Of a DNA stretch of 64,000 bases, positions 32,125-43,429 are shown piece after piece. A model generated the notes under the pieces. It was not told the DNA's origin and did not search any database. It was given only the letters and a program-made list of their open reading frames with translations. Source of the stretch: Brachypterus glaber (taxonomy: Eukaryota; Arthropoda; Insecta; Coleoptera; Kateretidae); assembly GCA_958510825.1 (NCBI GenBank), contig OY294044.1, positions 103,950,893 through 104,014,892 of the forward strand, given 5' to 3'. Numbering within the stretch: position 1 is the stretch's first letter; every line of letters starts with the position of its first letter. A program made the translations under genes and the position numbers.

Positions 32125-33520
32125 AGGTGCCACTAACAATAAAGAACTCAAAACGCTCGAAAAAAAAAATAGATTTGGCAACCGTATTTCTGTATTTATG
32201 ATAATGTTATGTAATTTTTTAATAAAAAGCATTCACATTAAATCTTTTAGTCACTTCATTACAGTCTGCCGAATGAGGTAGATCTTTCCTGATTTTTTGT
32301 GTGTTTTTAGTTCTAAACAGTGTTAGTGTACGTTTTGTGTTTTTACACTATATCGGATTATTCTGAATTGTTTTTTAACCACGAGTATATGTAAGTAATT
32401 TTGAATATTAAGATATTTATTTTTCATTTCATTTTTATAATAAATAGAATATTTAGCTTGGTGCTATAGTGGTAAATTTTTAAATGGAGGAGGGGGGGGG
32501 GGTTACGACAGCTGAAATCTCAAAATTAATCTGCCTAAGTAAGCCCCCATTTTGAGCGATAACACTGCACAAAAATTCCTAACATTTATTATAATAATAT
32601 CAACAAAGATATTTCTGACTCATATGATAATGTTATGTAATTTTTTAACAAAAGGCATTCTAAATTTAATCTTGTTCATTTCATTACAGTCTGCCGAATG
32701 AACTGGATCGTTCCGTGTTTTTTCTTGTGTTTTTAGTTCTGAACCTTATTAGTGTATGTTTTTGTGTTTTTACACTAACTACATATGGCTTGTCGGACTA
32801 CTTAGGAATAATTTTTCAACCGCGAGTGTAAGTAATTTTGATTACACTGGTCTACAAAAAAAAATCTTCTTCAAGGACTAAACCTATCATGCTTTAAGTA
32901 TTTTTGTGTGCTGAAACCGAATTTTCAATTTAAAAAACTTTCTACCGCGTAGATTTCGAGTAAATCCCGGTTTTTATAAGACATTGGTTATACGTGCCTA
33001 ATAAAGTAAACTTTTTCGGATTCATCAGCACACAAAAATACTTAACGCATGATAGGTTTTGGTCTTTGGAGAAGATTTTTTTTTCTTTTTTTGTAGACCA
33101 GTGTTATTAAGATAAATATTTTTTAACTTTGAGCAATTATGAGTAACTTTGGGGAACGGAAAATTTTAAAATGGGGAGGGGCAATTTACGACAGCTGAAA
33201 TATCGAAATTAAGCTGCAGCTGAGCATGCCCAAGTGGGCCCCCATTTTGAGCGGTATCATTGCACAAAACTTTCTAAAGTTTATTATAATAAAATCGGCA
33301 ACGATATTCCTAACTCATATGATAATGTTATGTAATTTTTTAAAAAGTGCCATTGTAAACTAAATATTTTAGTCATTTCATTACATTCTGCCGAATAAAG
33401 TGCATCGTATTTGTTTGTTTTTTGTTCTAAACAGTATTAGTGTATGTTTTTGTGTTTTTTTTATAATATTATAGTGTATTTAGGAATAATTTTTAAACCG
33501 AGAGTAAATGTAAGTAATTT
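32125..33520 (+). repeat. Three diverged direct repeats (ATAATGTTATGTAATTTTTTAA)
   Basis: Segments around 32195-32390, 32620-32840 and 33320-33510 align in order: ATGATAATGTTATGTAATTTTTTAA, CATT, TTTCATTACAGTCTGCCGAAT, TTTTTAGTTCT, TTAGTGTA, GTTTTGTGTTTTT. Between them, 32470-32575 and 33160-33280 share GGGGAGGGG, TTACGACAGCTGAAAT and CCCCATTTTGAGCG. Unit spacing is about 430 and 690 bp; the second is longer because of a 259-bp MITE insertion. Function unknown; no frame is conserved. Confidence 0.6.
32845..33103. mobile_element. 259-bp foldback MITE with TTA duplication (CACTGGTCTAC)
   Basis: CACTGGTCTACAAAAAAA at the left and TTTTTTTGTAGACCAGTG at the right, flanked by TTA (32842-32844 and 33104-33106). 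The first direct repeat of the surrounding family supplies the approximate empty site, supporting a 3-bp duplication. Internal arms include CTATCATGC, TTAAGTATTTTTGTGTG and its complement. Confidence 0.65.
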
Positions 33521-33686
33521 TAAAACGATTTTGAACAATTTTTAATTACACAGCCACACAAAAAAAATGTCAAGTGTTTTTTTGGAGACCACTGTATTAC
33601 CGTGTATTTTATGGAGCTGAACCCGAATTTGAGGTCAAAATAGCAACTCATCCGATTAGTTTTGGAGATAAACTCAAAAAATGTTA

Positions 33687-33837
33687 GGGAACATTCAAGT
33701 ATTACGTAACGCAAATTTTGATAATTTAGGACACCCCCCCCCCCCCTGTAACGCTATTTTCATATACCATTAACATGGGCGTAACACTCCAAAATGACCC
33801 CCCCCCCCAGGAGCGTACGTAATACTTGAACTTTCCC
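33687..33837. mobile_element. 151-bp Harbinger-like MITE (GGGAACATTCAAG), TTA duplication
   Basis: Ends GGGAACATTCAAGTATTACG and ACGTAATACTTGAACTTTCCC, flanked by TTA at 33684-33686 and 33838-33840. GGG-starting ends with a TWA 3-bp duplication are typical of PIF/Harbinger. Confidence 0.7.
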
Positions 33838-34060
33838 TTATGCTCGTTTTACTCGAAAACTAATTGGATGAGGTGCCTCAAAATACATAGGAATAAAATG
33901 GTCTCAAAAAAAAATCCGGACCTTTTTTTTGTGTGGCTGTGTTATTTTGGATTAAAATTATTATTATTATTAAATTTTTTTTTGGGGTTTAATTGTGGAC
34001 TTGTGAATAAATAAAACAGTTACTTTTTGAAATATTTTTGAATATAGTATTTATTATAAA

Positions 34061-34260
34061 AGGAACGTTCAAGTATTACGTTACGCAAATTGTAACAAAA
34101 TTCATACACTTCATACCCCGGTTCTCGCGTTATTATACGATAGAGATTTCATATTTTGGCTTTTATATGAAATCTCTACTGCCTTACATAACGCGAGAAC
34201 CGGGGTATGAAGTGTATGAATTTTGGTACAATTTGCGTTACGTAATACTTAAACGTTCCC
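34061..34260. mobile_element. 200-bp palindromic MITE, same family as 33687
   Basis: Almost wholly palindromic: AGGAACGTTCAAGTATTACG, CATACACTTCATACCCCGG, TCGCGTTAT, then the complements back to CGTTCCC. Its inner arms (ATACACTTCATACCCC, GAGATTTC) are shared with 54588-54841, linking the two families. A clean 3-bp duplication is not evident. Confidence 0.65.
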
Positions 34261-34284
34261 AAAGTGCACTATTATGTGCACTTT

Positions 34285-34422
34285 GGCTTAGTTTACACCA
34301 TGGGTTCTATATTTTAAGTCCAGGTACTTTTTGACTACCTATCTCTGTTTATAGCATTTAGTAAACAGGTAGATAAAAAGTACCTGGACTTAAAATATAG
34401 TACCCATGGTGTAAACTAAGCC
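34285..34422. repeat. 138-bp near-perfect palindrome (GGCTTAGTTTACACCATGG)
   Basis: Arms of about 60 bp: GGCTTAGTTTACACCATGGG, CAGGTACTTTTT, CTACCTA then complements. TTT flanks both sides. It abuts the next MITE. Confidence 0.6.
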
Positions 34423-34611
34423 TTTAACGGCGGCTATATTTAAAAGTTTATTTTTAAATTAATTTTTTTACGAGATGACACTACTGGCGGATCTGTGCAC
34501 TATATAATTCTATCAGTCTCATGTATAATTGCGGCAAATAATAGATTTCTATAGCTCACGGAGTCCACCTCATACATTTTTTGTGAACTTTTAAATATAG
34601 CCGCTGTTAAA
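34423..34611. mobile_element. 189-bp MITE (TTTAACGGCGGCTATATTTAAAAG)
   Basis: TTTAACGGCGGCTATATTT at the left is inverted against AAATATAGCCGCTGTTAAA at the right. The centre is non-repetitive. Non-coding. Confidence 0.6.
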
Positions 34612-34901
34612 CTCTTATATTAAATACGGATAAGTTTCATATTACTCTTTTTCGAAAAAGTACCTAAACAAATAAAAACCTATAAAAACGAATTTTTGTT
34701 ATGCGACCAATATTAAGCCCGATTTTTATCAAAAAAAATCCCATCCGAGAACTCGTTATGTCCTACAGCCGCCAGTCCGATGCTAATTTAACGTCCAAAA
34801 ATGTATTAATAACTTATTAAGTTATTTTATTTAAACTGTTATTTAACTTTGATCTCGGTTATTTTGAGGTAATTTTTTTAAACTAAATCTTTTTGTTACA
34901 G

Positions 34902-34937
34902 AACTACATAAGCTGGAGAAGTCAGTCATATAAACAG
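34902..34937 (+). other. Candidate 36-nt microexon
   Basis: A strong acceptor (pyrimidine tract then TTGTTACAG, ending 34901) and a donor (CAG|GTAAGA, from 34938) bracket 36 nt that are open in one frame only, giving NYISWRSQSYKQ. It is 15 bp from a transposon, and no partner exons are secure. Offered as a lead, not a gene. Confidence 0.2.
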
Positions 34938-34953
34938 GTAAGAAAACCTAGTA

Positions 34954-35783
34954 GTCCAGTCAAATAACGAAAAATTCGTATGTTAAATTGCAATAAATGT
35001 ACATGGGCTGATACTTTAATGGGTAGTAGTGCATAGTAGCAGAACACTCTTGTTAGTTTTTCACCGGGTGATTTGCGTAAGGGATATCCGCTATCTTAAA
35101 TTTTAGGGGTGAGAGCGGTTATCTCGCTAAATATGCATCTTACGATAAAAATGCATATAACTAATTTTTGGTTAGATATTTTTTTTATTATATTAATAAC
35201 AATCGAGTTATAAATATTTAAAAATGGCCATGTTGGGGGTGAAATTGTTTTTTTCGATTTTCAGCCAAATTATTCATCGAAGGATAAAAGTGGTTATGAG
35301 CAAACTTGTAGCTCTTGAAGTATTATATGTTATGCTTTTTCATAAGTTTTTTGTTACGGTTACAGTGGGCGGTAACCGTACCAAAGTACCTTTGAAAATT
35401 AATAGTATATGAAACTTAAAGAGAATTTCGAGAGCTACAAGTTTGCTCATATCGTCCGATGAATAATTTGGCTGAAAAATGGAAAAAACCAATTTCACCT
35501 CCAACATGACTAATTTTAAATTAACCATTGTTATTAATATATTAAAAAAATGATCCCAATAAAAATTGTTGGAAATTTCCTCCTTAACAAAATTGGTTAT
35601 ATGCATTTTTATCGCTAGATGCATATTAAGCAACTCACTTCTAAATTCAAGATATCGGACACCCCTTACGCAAACCATCCAGTGAAAAAACTAACAGATG
35701 TGTTCTGTTACCATCCACTACTACCCTTTAAAATATCAGCCCGTGTACATTTATTGCAATTTAAATTTATTATTTGACTGGAC
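34954..35783. mobile_element. 830-bp TA-flanked foldback (GTCCAGTCAAATAA)
   Basis: GTCCAGTCAAATAACG at the left and TTATTTGACTGGAC at the right with TA on each side. Sub-terminal sequences (TTGCAATAAATGTACA, GGGCTGATA, TAGTAGTG) are also inverted. Same family as 48365-50971 and the single end at 62546. The arms contain AATTATTCATCG, AGCAAACTTGTAGCTCTTGAA repeated in inverted orientation. No transposase. Confidence 0.65.
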
Positions 35784-36003
35784 TATAGGTAATTAACACT
35801 AATATGTTATAGGATATAGGCAAGATCTATGTGAGTTTGTTTTTAACTGCAATGAAAACAACGGAAGTGGAAGTATTGCTAATAGAAGAGTTTTGCCCAA
35901 AGGCACAGTTAATATAAGGCACAAAAGCAAAATAGCTTGGAATCTAAAACCGCCAAGAGTATAGAGCCTAATATAATAATATTTTTTACAGGTACCATCA
36001 ACT

Positions 36004-36222
36004 GAGGTGACTTCGGAGGGAGTAGGTGACTTCTGACATTTTTTCGCAAAATCTTCTGAACCAAAGCACGTGTGTAAAAGTTGTGCTTTTGTGTGTAAAA
36101 GTTGTGGAAATGAACCCCACAACTTGAGCACACAACCCCACAACTTTTACACACGTGCTTTGGTTCAGAAGATTTTGAGAAAAAGTATCCGAAGTCATCC
36201 TAACCCCGTCAGAAGTCACCTC
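36004..36222. repeat. 219-bp palindrome (GAGGTGACTTC)
   Basis: GAGGTGACTTC..., AATCTTCTGAACCAAAGCACG, TGTGTAAAAGTTGTG and their complements make up nearly the entire stretch. Open frames running through it on both strands arise from the symmetry. Confidence 0.6.
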
Positions 36223-36239
36223 GGTGTTATAAATATTTT

Positions 36240-36894
36240 TTTACAGTTTAATCAAAAAAGAACATTGTTCTTATTAATGTGTTGTTTGTGTTCTTATTTT
36301 ACACACATATATTTTTTTATATATTTTTTTTATCAGGTATTATTTTTTATTTCAGGTATTTTATTTCTTCAGGTACTATTATTTTCTTTTATGCATTATA
36401 ATGCATAATGATAAGGTTCTATGTTCTATAAAAACCCCATAATGAAGAACTATATTTATTATATACTCTATTGTGTTGTTTGTGTTCTTATTTTACACAC
36501 ATATATTTTTTATGTAAATTTTTTTTTCAGGTATTATTTTTTATATCAGGTATTTTATTTGTTTCATGCACTAATATTTTCTTTTAGGCATTATATCACT
36601 GGGTTAAAATGATAAGGTCCTATGTTCTATAGAAACCCCATAATGAAGAACTATATTATACAATGTTGGTTTTATTATTTTCTTTTTTTCAGATAATGCT
36701 ATATAATATATAGCCTATGTTGTGCAATAGGTATTTTTTGAAAAAAAAATGTGTTCTTAGGTTAAATATTCTAAACATTTATTTTTTTTTCAGGTATTAA
36801 TTACATTATAATGTAATATTAGTTTTTATTTGAAAGTTTACTAGGTATATTAATATTTTTTAATTGTTAAGGATATTGTTTATAATAATTTTGG

Positions 36895-36932
<38 letters not shown>

Positions 36933-37030
36933 TTCAGGATATAAGTGTTTTTTATTTATAATGTTATTATTTTATGTATTTTTTTCAGGTATTTATTTTT
37001 TTTACAGGTACAAATACAATTTTAATCTAC
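36240..37030 (+). repeat. Poly-T/CAG/GTA cluster with ~195-bp tandem duplication
   Basis: 36275-36468 and 36470-36660 are a direct duplication (TGTGTTGTTTGTGTTCTTATTTTACACACATAT, ..., AACCCCATAATGAAGAACTATAT). Within and after it, T-rich runs ending in CAGGTA recur about ten times (for example near 36335, 36353, 36370, 36529, 36547, 36790, 36986, 37006). Each looks like a 3' splice acceptor immediately followed by a 5' donor. An (AT)n microsatellite lies at 36897-36924. Confidence 0.5.
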
Positions 37031-37308
37031 AATCAGATCAAAATTATAGGATACTTACATATTGTTTTATGCAAAAATACGCTAGGTATATTAATATAGG
37101 TTTTTGGATGTTTATAGGCCTATAAAACATTAAGGATAATATCCTTAATATAATAACATAGTAGGTTTTTTAAGGTAGCATGGGGCGTGTAGAATAACCT
37201 GGGGTAGACTAATACTAATAGTAAATATTATTTATTTCAGATATATCAGAAAGAAGGATTTAATTAAAGTTTTAATTTTTATGTATAATGTGTTATTTTA
37301 TTTTTTAG

Positions 37309-37368
37309 ATCTTTGAAGGACAACTTTTACAGACAGTGTAATCAGAACTTGGTTGAAGGTTCCTTAAG
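37309..37368 (+). other. Candidate 60-nt exon
   Basis: Acceptor TTATTTTTTAG ends at 37308 and CTTAAG|GTAAAA marks a donor at 37369. One of three frames is open (includes LKDNFYRQCNQNLVEGSL). It is the least repeat-like stretch nearby. Frame and partner exons are unknown, so confidence is low. Confidence 0.2.
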
Positions 37369-37439
37369 GTAAAATTGACAGCTAGTAACAGTAAGTTTTT
37401 TTAAGGTTAAGGTTTTTTCTTTCCATTCAAGCCAAGCCA

Positions 37440-37475
37440 ATTTCCCCCACCCGGGAAACGAACCCGGGTTGTTGG
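37440..37475 (-). other. tRNA T-arm-like hairpin (B-box-like)
   Basis: On the minus strand CCCGGG, the 7-nt loop TTCGTTT and CCCGGG match the T-arm/B-box pattern GGTTCGNNNCC. No A box or acceptor stem was found. It may be a SINE scrap or part of the GC-richer segment beside it. Confidence 0.3.
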
Positions 37476-37489
37476 CATAGTTTCCCTTA

Positions 37490-37985
37490 GGTTTAATTTA
37501 GTATACAGTTAAATAGCCAAAATCCGCACCAATTCCCTTAAGGGGGAATGGATAGGTAGGGTTACACGCACAGGTTGTCAATATCCGCAAAAATTCCCTC
37601 AAGGGGGAAAGGATAACCGCGAACAAAAGACAAAGGAACAGACGGACATTTGAGGTGTTCTCTCTGGATGGTCGACTTTTTCCCATACACGCCAGGTATC
37701 TCGAAAGAGAGAGTAGTATCAACCCTGACATCGGTGAGACCGAACTTACAAAGTGGGCAGTTGTCATACAAGGGTTAGGTATATATAGTGTATGTTAAAT
37801 TGTCGCCTGACGAGATTATACTCCACGTGTATAGGCCTACTGAGGGATCCTCAGAGGGGAACTGAGGTTTTCTCACTGGGGAACGGCACGTTAACCGTAA
37901 CGCACCTAGTGCTTTACCTCCTGGGTGGTGTGGAAAAGAGCACAACTATTCTAGTTAGATGTGGTAAGTGTAAAGAGTAAAAAAA
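37490..37985. other. Higher-GC, non-repetitive stretch with no identified gene
   Basis: Base composition is more balanced than the surroundings. AATTCCCT(T/C)AAGGGGGAA occurs twice (37528 and 37590). Minus-strand frames of 69-89 codons overlap here; one begins MYDNCPLCKFG, a Cys-x2-Cys that is too little for a zinc-binding call. A plus-strand frame at 37792-37980 ends VRCGKCKE. It could be the 5' region of a retroelement or a host exon; neither is supported. Confidence 0.25.
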
Positions 37986-38147
37986 TGTCTATCTGTCTGT
38001 CCATCTTTTTGTCTTATGGTATGTAAACCTTATAATTATAAGTTAACTTTTGAATGTAATCGGTTTTCAAAAATTCTTTCGCTAAGCAGATTGAATTTCT
38101 TTATAAATAATAGTATATCTCCAACCTAATAAGAAAATTAAACATCA

Positions 38148-39124
38148 TTATTTATTTATTTATTTAAAAACTCACACAGGTTTCCCCAATTACAGAGTTT
38201 GTTATGTTAAGTAAATTAATAACAATATCAGTGATCATTACCAGCAGGTGCAGCAAAAAAGTTTTTTATTTTGCAAATAGAAGTATTTAAAATATCGACC
38301 CTAGAGCAAATACTATTATAGTAATTGCACATAAGAATCACAGGTGAAAACAGATAAACATTAGTTCTGGACGTTCTAACATAAAAAAATAGAGAGATTC
38401 TAGCAGAAATTCTGGGCACGTTTATTTGCAATAAGTTTAATAGCTCTATACAGTCAATCTTATTATTGATCAATTTATACAAGAATATAATTGATGCTTG
38501 TTGACGTCTTACAGATAACGATTGAAACGAGAAATCATTTAGCAAATTCACATTAGGTATCCCTCTAGCTGGATACTCACCATATTTCCTAAGATACAGA
38601 TATTTGAGGTAACGTCTTTGAACGTTTTCTAAAGCAGTAATAAGAACAGCATAATTAAGACACCAAACTACCGAACAATATTCCAAATGTGATCTGACAT
38701 AGGACATATAGAGCAAATTAACAGTTTTAATGCTAAAACATTTAGTATTCCTAATAATAAACCCAAGTGATTTGTAAGCTTTGGATACAATGTTGTTTAT
38801 GTGTGGATGAAAAGATAATATGTGACATTTATCAGCATTTAAGGGTAACTTGTGTGCATTGCACCATTTAACTACAGTATCTAAGATATCTTGTAGTTGA
38901 ATACAATCATTTAAACTTTGGATTATCTTATATAACTTCATATCGTCTGCGAAAAGAAGACCATATACATTAATCAGGATCATTATTAGATCATTAATAA
39001 AAATGATAAATAACAGTGGACCCATAATGGATCCTTGCGGAACACCCGACGTTGCAATGTATATGAAGGATTTTATACCATTGCATTCAACATATTGCAT
39101 TCTGTTATATAAATAAGTAATCAT
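38148..39124 (-). pseudogene. Non-LTR retrotransposon RT with catalytic core, 5' truncated and internally deleted
   Basis: The longest RT frame here (298 codons, 38228-39124, minus). SGVPQGSIMGPLLFIIFIND (about residues 26-45) is RT block B, LLFADDMKLYK (about 56-66) is the catalytic block C with the Asp pair, and LNADKCHILSF follows. Then SFHPHINNIVSKAYKSLGFIIR appears immediately, although family members normally have about 30 residues including an FLGV/DLGV motif between. C-terminal landmarks are RSHLEYCSVVW, LENVQRRYLKYL and SICSRVDILN. A 3' (AAAT)n tail is at 38150-38165. The missing upstream RT and endonuclease make it dead. Confidence 0.8.
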
Positions 39125-39638
39125 TAGACATAAGAGGGGAATAAATTATATCACCATAGAGTCCCTTTTCAAATTAAACATCAAAATTTTTAGGATTGGC
39201 AATGCATTTTACCGGGAAAACGCCATGATTGAAACTCTCCTGCATAATACCATTTATGATTGAGCTTTCCTCTAGAGGAAATAAACATTTCAATTTATGA
39301 TATTGAACTTTCTGAAATGCAATAGTTGATTATATTGACTCACCATATAGTCCGAAAAACGTATTGCAAATTAAATAGTTATAATTTTTCTTAAGCAAGG
39401 GACTTCCCTTATAGATATTTACGTTAAAACCACTTTACCTAACGTTAGTAGAATGTTTTGTTTACTAAAACAACTTTTATCTAACGTCATAAACCCAATA
39501 TACTTTAACTTTTAGACTTTTGGACTTTTCAACCAAATATATTTTTTTCAGTTTAGTCGGCGAGCTTTTATTAATTTATTCTTTTCATTTTTTTTTTATA
39601 TATATTTGGGCCTACGCGTTTATTATACAGTTAATGTC

Positions 39639-39730
39639 GCGATAAACCGAATGTTCGATACTCCGAATGAGGCAGTAATCCGAACAATGAAATTCGGACT
39701 TCATGTATGTTTCACTGTTCGGTTTACCGC
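39639..39730. repeat. 92-bp hairpin (GCGATAAACCGAATGTTCG)
   Basis: GCGATAAACCGAATGTTCGATACTCCGAAT is inverted against ATTCGGACTTCAT...CACTGTTCGGTTTACCGC. The short loop contains CCGAACAATG. 39130-39630 and 39740-40950 show nothing else recognisable. Confidence 0.5.
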
Positions 39731-40979
39731 ATGATTCAGATTATCGAAAATTTACTTAATTTTGGTATCAAATTACAGGTACACTAGGAAAAAATAAAAA
39801 TATACTACATCACTGGACCTGGAGGTACACCAAATTTTTAAAATTTTAGGTGTTTCAAGTGATTTACTGACCATGAAATTTTTAGGGTTATGTACATTGT
39901 CAGTGGATTTAAAAACGGTATAAAACACATTCATTTCTCGTAAAATATATTCCTATTTGTACAATTTATAGAAATATATAGAATTAAAAAATAATAACAG
40001 AAATAAAAATATATAATTAATAAAATAACGAAAAGCAATAACGAAAAGCAAAAGCAAGGTACCTTATTTAATAGCAGTTAAAACTTTAAAAAACCACAAA
40101 TCTTCATTCCTATATATTTTAGCTCTGAATCTCTAATTTCTCGACCATTTTCCTTATTAGCCCCAAAATATATTGTTATAATTGATTTTTGTTGCTGGCT
40201 TAAGTGTTGCATGTTGACTCATTTGACACAACTATGTGTCGAACAAGATGACTATTACATTTAGTTTTATATATCTCTGACTTAGTTAGGTCCTGAATTG
40301 ACTTTAGTGGCAAGTTAGATTTAAATGGTACAATTTTTGGGTGTAGTACTTTTTAAAGATCGCAACTGTACGAGACCTAAATGTTAGGTTACCAACGTTA
40401 GGAATCGGGACATATATTACAAATTATACATTACAACTATGTCGGGATAACGTTCTTCTAATGTAAAATTTCTACTAGGGATATTTACAAAGACTGTCTT
40501 TTGATATTGGTAACCAATATCACTCTGTACGATGATTAGAAAATAGATTGATGGAATAATAAACTATTTTTTGCTTTGTGGGCCGTGGGATGCGGCCGGT
40601 TTTAAATCCAAATATTGAGATTGCAAATTGCAATTTGCAATGCGCCACTGAACTTCAGTATAGTTTAAGAATATATTTCATAGAAATAAAGTTGATATTA
40701 GTATTCAAAAGTGGTTTGAAGTACCTCGAACAATATTTAAATGTTGCTTTTAATAAAAGTTTTACCATTAAAGAACGAAATTTATACAGCTTGAAATAAT
40801 ATTTTGTCTTGCATATAAGTTTGGCGAATAAACTAGTACACTATGTACTCAAAACAAGCCGTGAAGATATATAATGCTTGGCGGGCGCGTCAATAACCTT
40901 TTTTACGGATTTTTTTTAATTGGAAATTATTGAAATTTTTCCGGTAAATATATGCTTTCTTCTATTATTTTTAGATTTT

Positions 40980-41450
40980 TTTACTTTCCCCAAGGAAAGT
41001 CTTGCGTTAGTAAAAAAAAATCGAAAAAAATTCACTGCTATTTTTACGTTTCTGGAGTTTTATGTCCAAAAAATATGATTTCCGTAAAAAAAAATCTGTC
41101 TGTCGGTCGGTCTGTCGGTCTGTGTGTCCGGGAAATTTGTGACCACGATAACACAAGAACTCTTCAGGCTAAAGACTTCAAATTTGGACCATAGGTTGAT
41201 TATCTAATGTTCTAGGCTGGGATTGTTTTTGGCAAAAATCGGATAGGGGTAAGGGGGTAAAATGGGGTAAAAACAATTTTTTTAAAAAAATTTTTTTTTT
41301 CAATTTATTTTTCGTTTTACGAAAAAATTAACTCTTTCAAAAAAAAAGTTATTTTTGATTTTTTTTGTTTTTTTTTTCGTTTTTTGATTTTAATGAACCT
41401 AGGCCTATAGGGGAGAGTATTATTTTGTTGGCAGCAGTATTTTTTAACTT
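40980..41450 (+). repeat. Dispersed repeat, second copy of the 24052 family
   Basis: TTACTTTCCCC, GGAAAGTCTTGCGTTAG, GTCTGTCGGTCGGTCTGTC, GTCCGGGAAATTTGTGACC, AAGACTTCAAATTTGGACC and GGGGTAAAATGGGG in the same order as 24052-24500. Confidence 0.55.
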
Positions 41451-41799
41451 TTTTGTTTTTTGAAGGATTTTTTTTTAATTGAAAAATAAATTTTGTTGAA
41501 AAAAATGAAGTGGATCAGAGATTTGTTCACCATAACTTTTTTATTTTGGGGGAATTAATTTTAAATTTAATAAATAGGCTTTGTGTCCTTACCAGGACTG
41601 ACTTTTCTAAAAAGCCGATAGGGTCATTCCTTCTTGAGTTATTGTGGGTAAAGGAAAACGTAACATGCGGATGGACGGAAGGAAGGACATTTTTAAAAGT
41701 TTTTTAGAATATTTCTCCTATACTCATCTGCTGTGAAGCTGCAAAACAATAAATTTAAATTTCTCATGCAATTTTGGTTTTCAACATCTTAGTATTTAA

Positions 41800-42280
41800 T
41801 TTTTCATCTCGAACGGCGAAATTTCACCTTCTAATTAATTTTTCTCGTAAACGGTTAATCCTACAGTATTACACAGTACTTTTTTATGTATTTTGATCTA
41901 AGGAATTATGTTCCAATAATAAAAGTTACACAGAAAAAAGTTTGGGACAAAAAACTGATAAGAACCCCCTCGTTTCGCACTACCCTGGTTAAAATAAGTA
42001 CATGAAAATAACATACGAAGATGGAACTTATTAGGACTAGTTTACATTCAAAACCTCGTTGGTCTGGCTGTATCTCAAAGGATTCCTGAGTTATTAAATA
42101 TCCGAATTTTTGAGACACTTTCAAAGGTAAACCCCTTTGAAAGTGGCTAAAAAATTGGGTTTGGTTATTTACTTACGACGCTTTTTTATGTAAGTTTATA
42201 GGAACTTTTTTTCATATTTTTCTTTGTAGAATCACCCCTTAAAATTAATATCGCTATTTCTACAGGGGTATTCCCTGTAT
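41800..42280. repeat. Fragment of the CAGGGTG foldback family
   Basis: Shares AATTTTTCTCGTAAACGG, AAAAAAGTTTGGGAC, CCCTGGTTAAAATAAGTACATG, ATCTCAAAGG.TTCCTGAG and CTTTCAAAGG with 45976-47148. One arm plus part of the other, ends lost. Confidence 0.5.
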
Positions 42281-42927
42281 TTTAATAAAAATATATTTTG
42301 CCAATATTAGGTTTTAATGTTGAATTCACCAATCATATTAAAGCTTTTTGAGAATACATCACTGTTAAAAAATCCTTACCTTGCCATTCTACTAAAACAA
42401 TTATTATAATCTGAAAACTTTCGTAAGCAAAAAAAAACGTTAAAATTAAAAGAATAAAAAAAAAACACTTTCTTAAACGTTTTCTTAGGTTTTATAAATA
42501 AATTAGTTTAGTTTTCTTGTGTCTTATAAATAATAAATTTATTGAAATGAGATTGAGATTGATAGATTACTTAAGTAATTAATTGATTTATTTTATCTTT
42601 TTATACTTGCTTTTTACTTAAATCGTGGGGAACTAAAGCTTTACTAAACTGCTCCACCAAAAATATTAAGGGGTTGTTTTGATTTTTGAGGCAAAAAATT
42701 GACGATTTTTGTTTTTTTTTTTCAGACGACCTGTATTATTTTTATGTACAAAATTTTTACAAAGTATTAGACGACTCTTAAAGTTCACAAAAAAAAATTG
42801 TTTTTTTTTTGCCATCATAAATAAATGTGCAGCACGCGCTGAAGTTAGACACCTCAAAAATAACATGGCAAACGGTTCCAGCATAGCTCGGCCCCCAATG
42901 GTCCGAAACACAAAAATCAAAATTCTT

Positions 42928-43037
42928 ATAAAGAACTTTCACATTCGGGTTTAGACCGTGTTAATGGATTTTCACTTTCCGACGTTTCGTCTCTTATTAC
43001 TAGAGACATCTTCAGGGATTAATCTGAAACTTTCAGT
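42928..43037 (-). mobile_element. Solo PLE family A 3' end
   Basis: ATAAAGAACTTTCAC, TTTAGACCGTGTTAATGG and the hammerhead segment match the left termini of copies 1-3, then similarity ends at CTGAAAC. Only one arm is present. No target duplication was seen. Confidence 0.7.
42981..43015 (-). ncRNA. Hammerhead ribozyme motif, PLE family A (solo)
   Basis: One base differs from the other family A motifs, in the loop of stem II (TTATTAC instead of TTACTAC on the plus strand). Core and stems are unchanged. Confidence 0.65.
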
Positions 43038-43429
43038 TAAAAATGACATCCTTTACTTCGCTAGTGCAGACATAAGCAAAAATTCCAAAAAACAAAAATT
43101 TCGCGCTTATTTTAGTGAAAAAAAAAACAAAAAAAGCAATTTTTCCAAAAGTCCAAACCAAACCAAAAACGGGTAAAAAAGGAGGATGAAAAATAAATTA
43201 CAAGCCTTTAAAAAAAAATACACTAGCGAACTCGCCAACATGATTTTTGACAGTATACCGAAAGATTTATGTCAATATGTTAATAGTTTTTTTTTTAATC
43301 GCTTGAACCGTTTTGAAAAATCGAATTTTGAGAAAAACGCGTTTAAAGTTGTTTTTATATTTTATAGTATACAAAAGAAGCACCATTAAAATTTTAATTC
43401 TTCAGATCGATTATTCAGGAGTAATAAAT

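Noticed and set aside
37562..37771. Zinc-ribbon protein starting MYDNCPLCKFG
   Set aside because: A single CxxC plus one distant Cys is not enough, and three frames overlap here.
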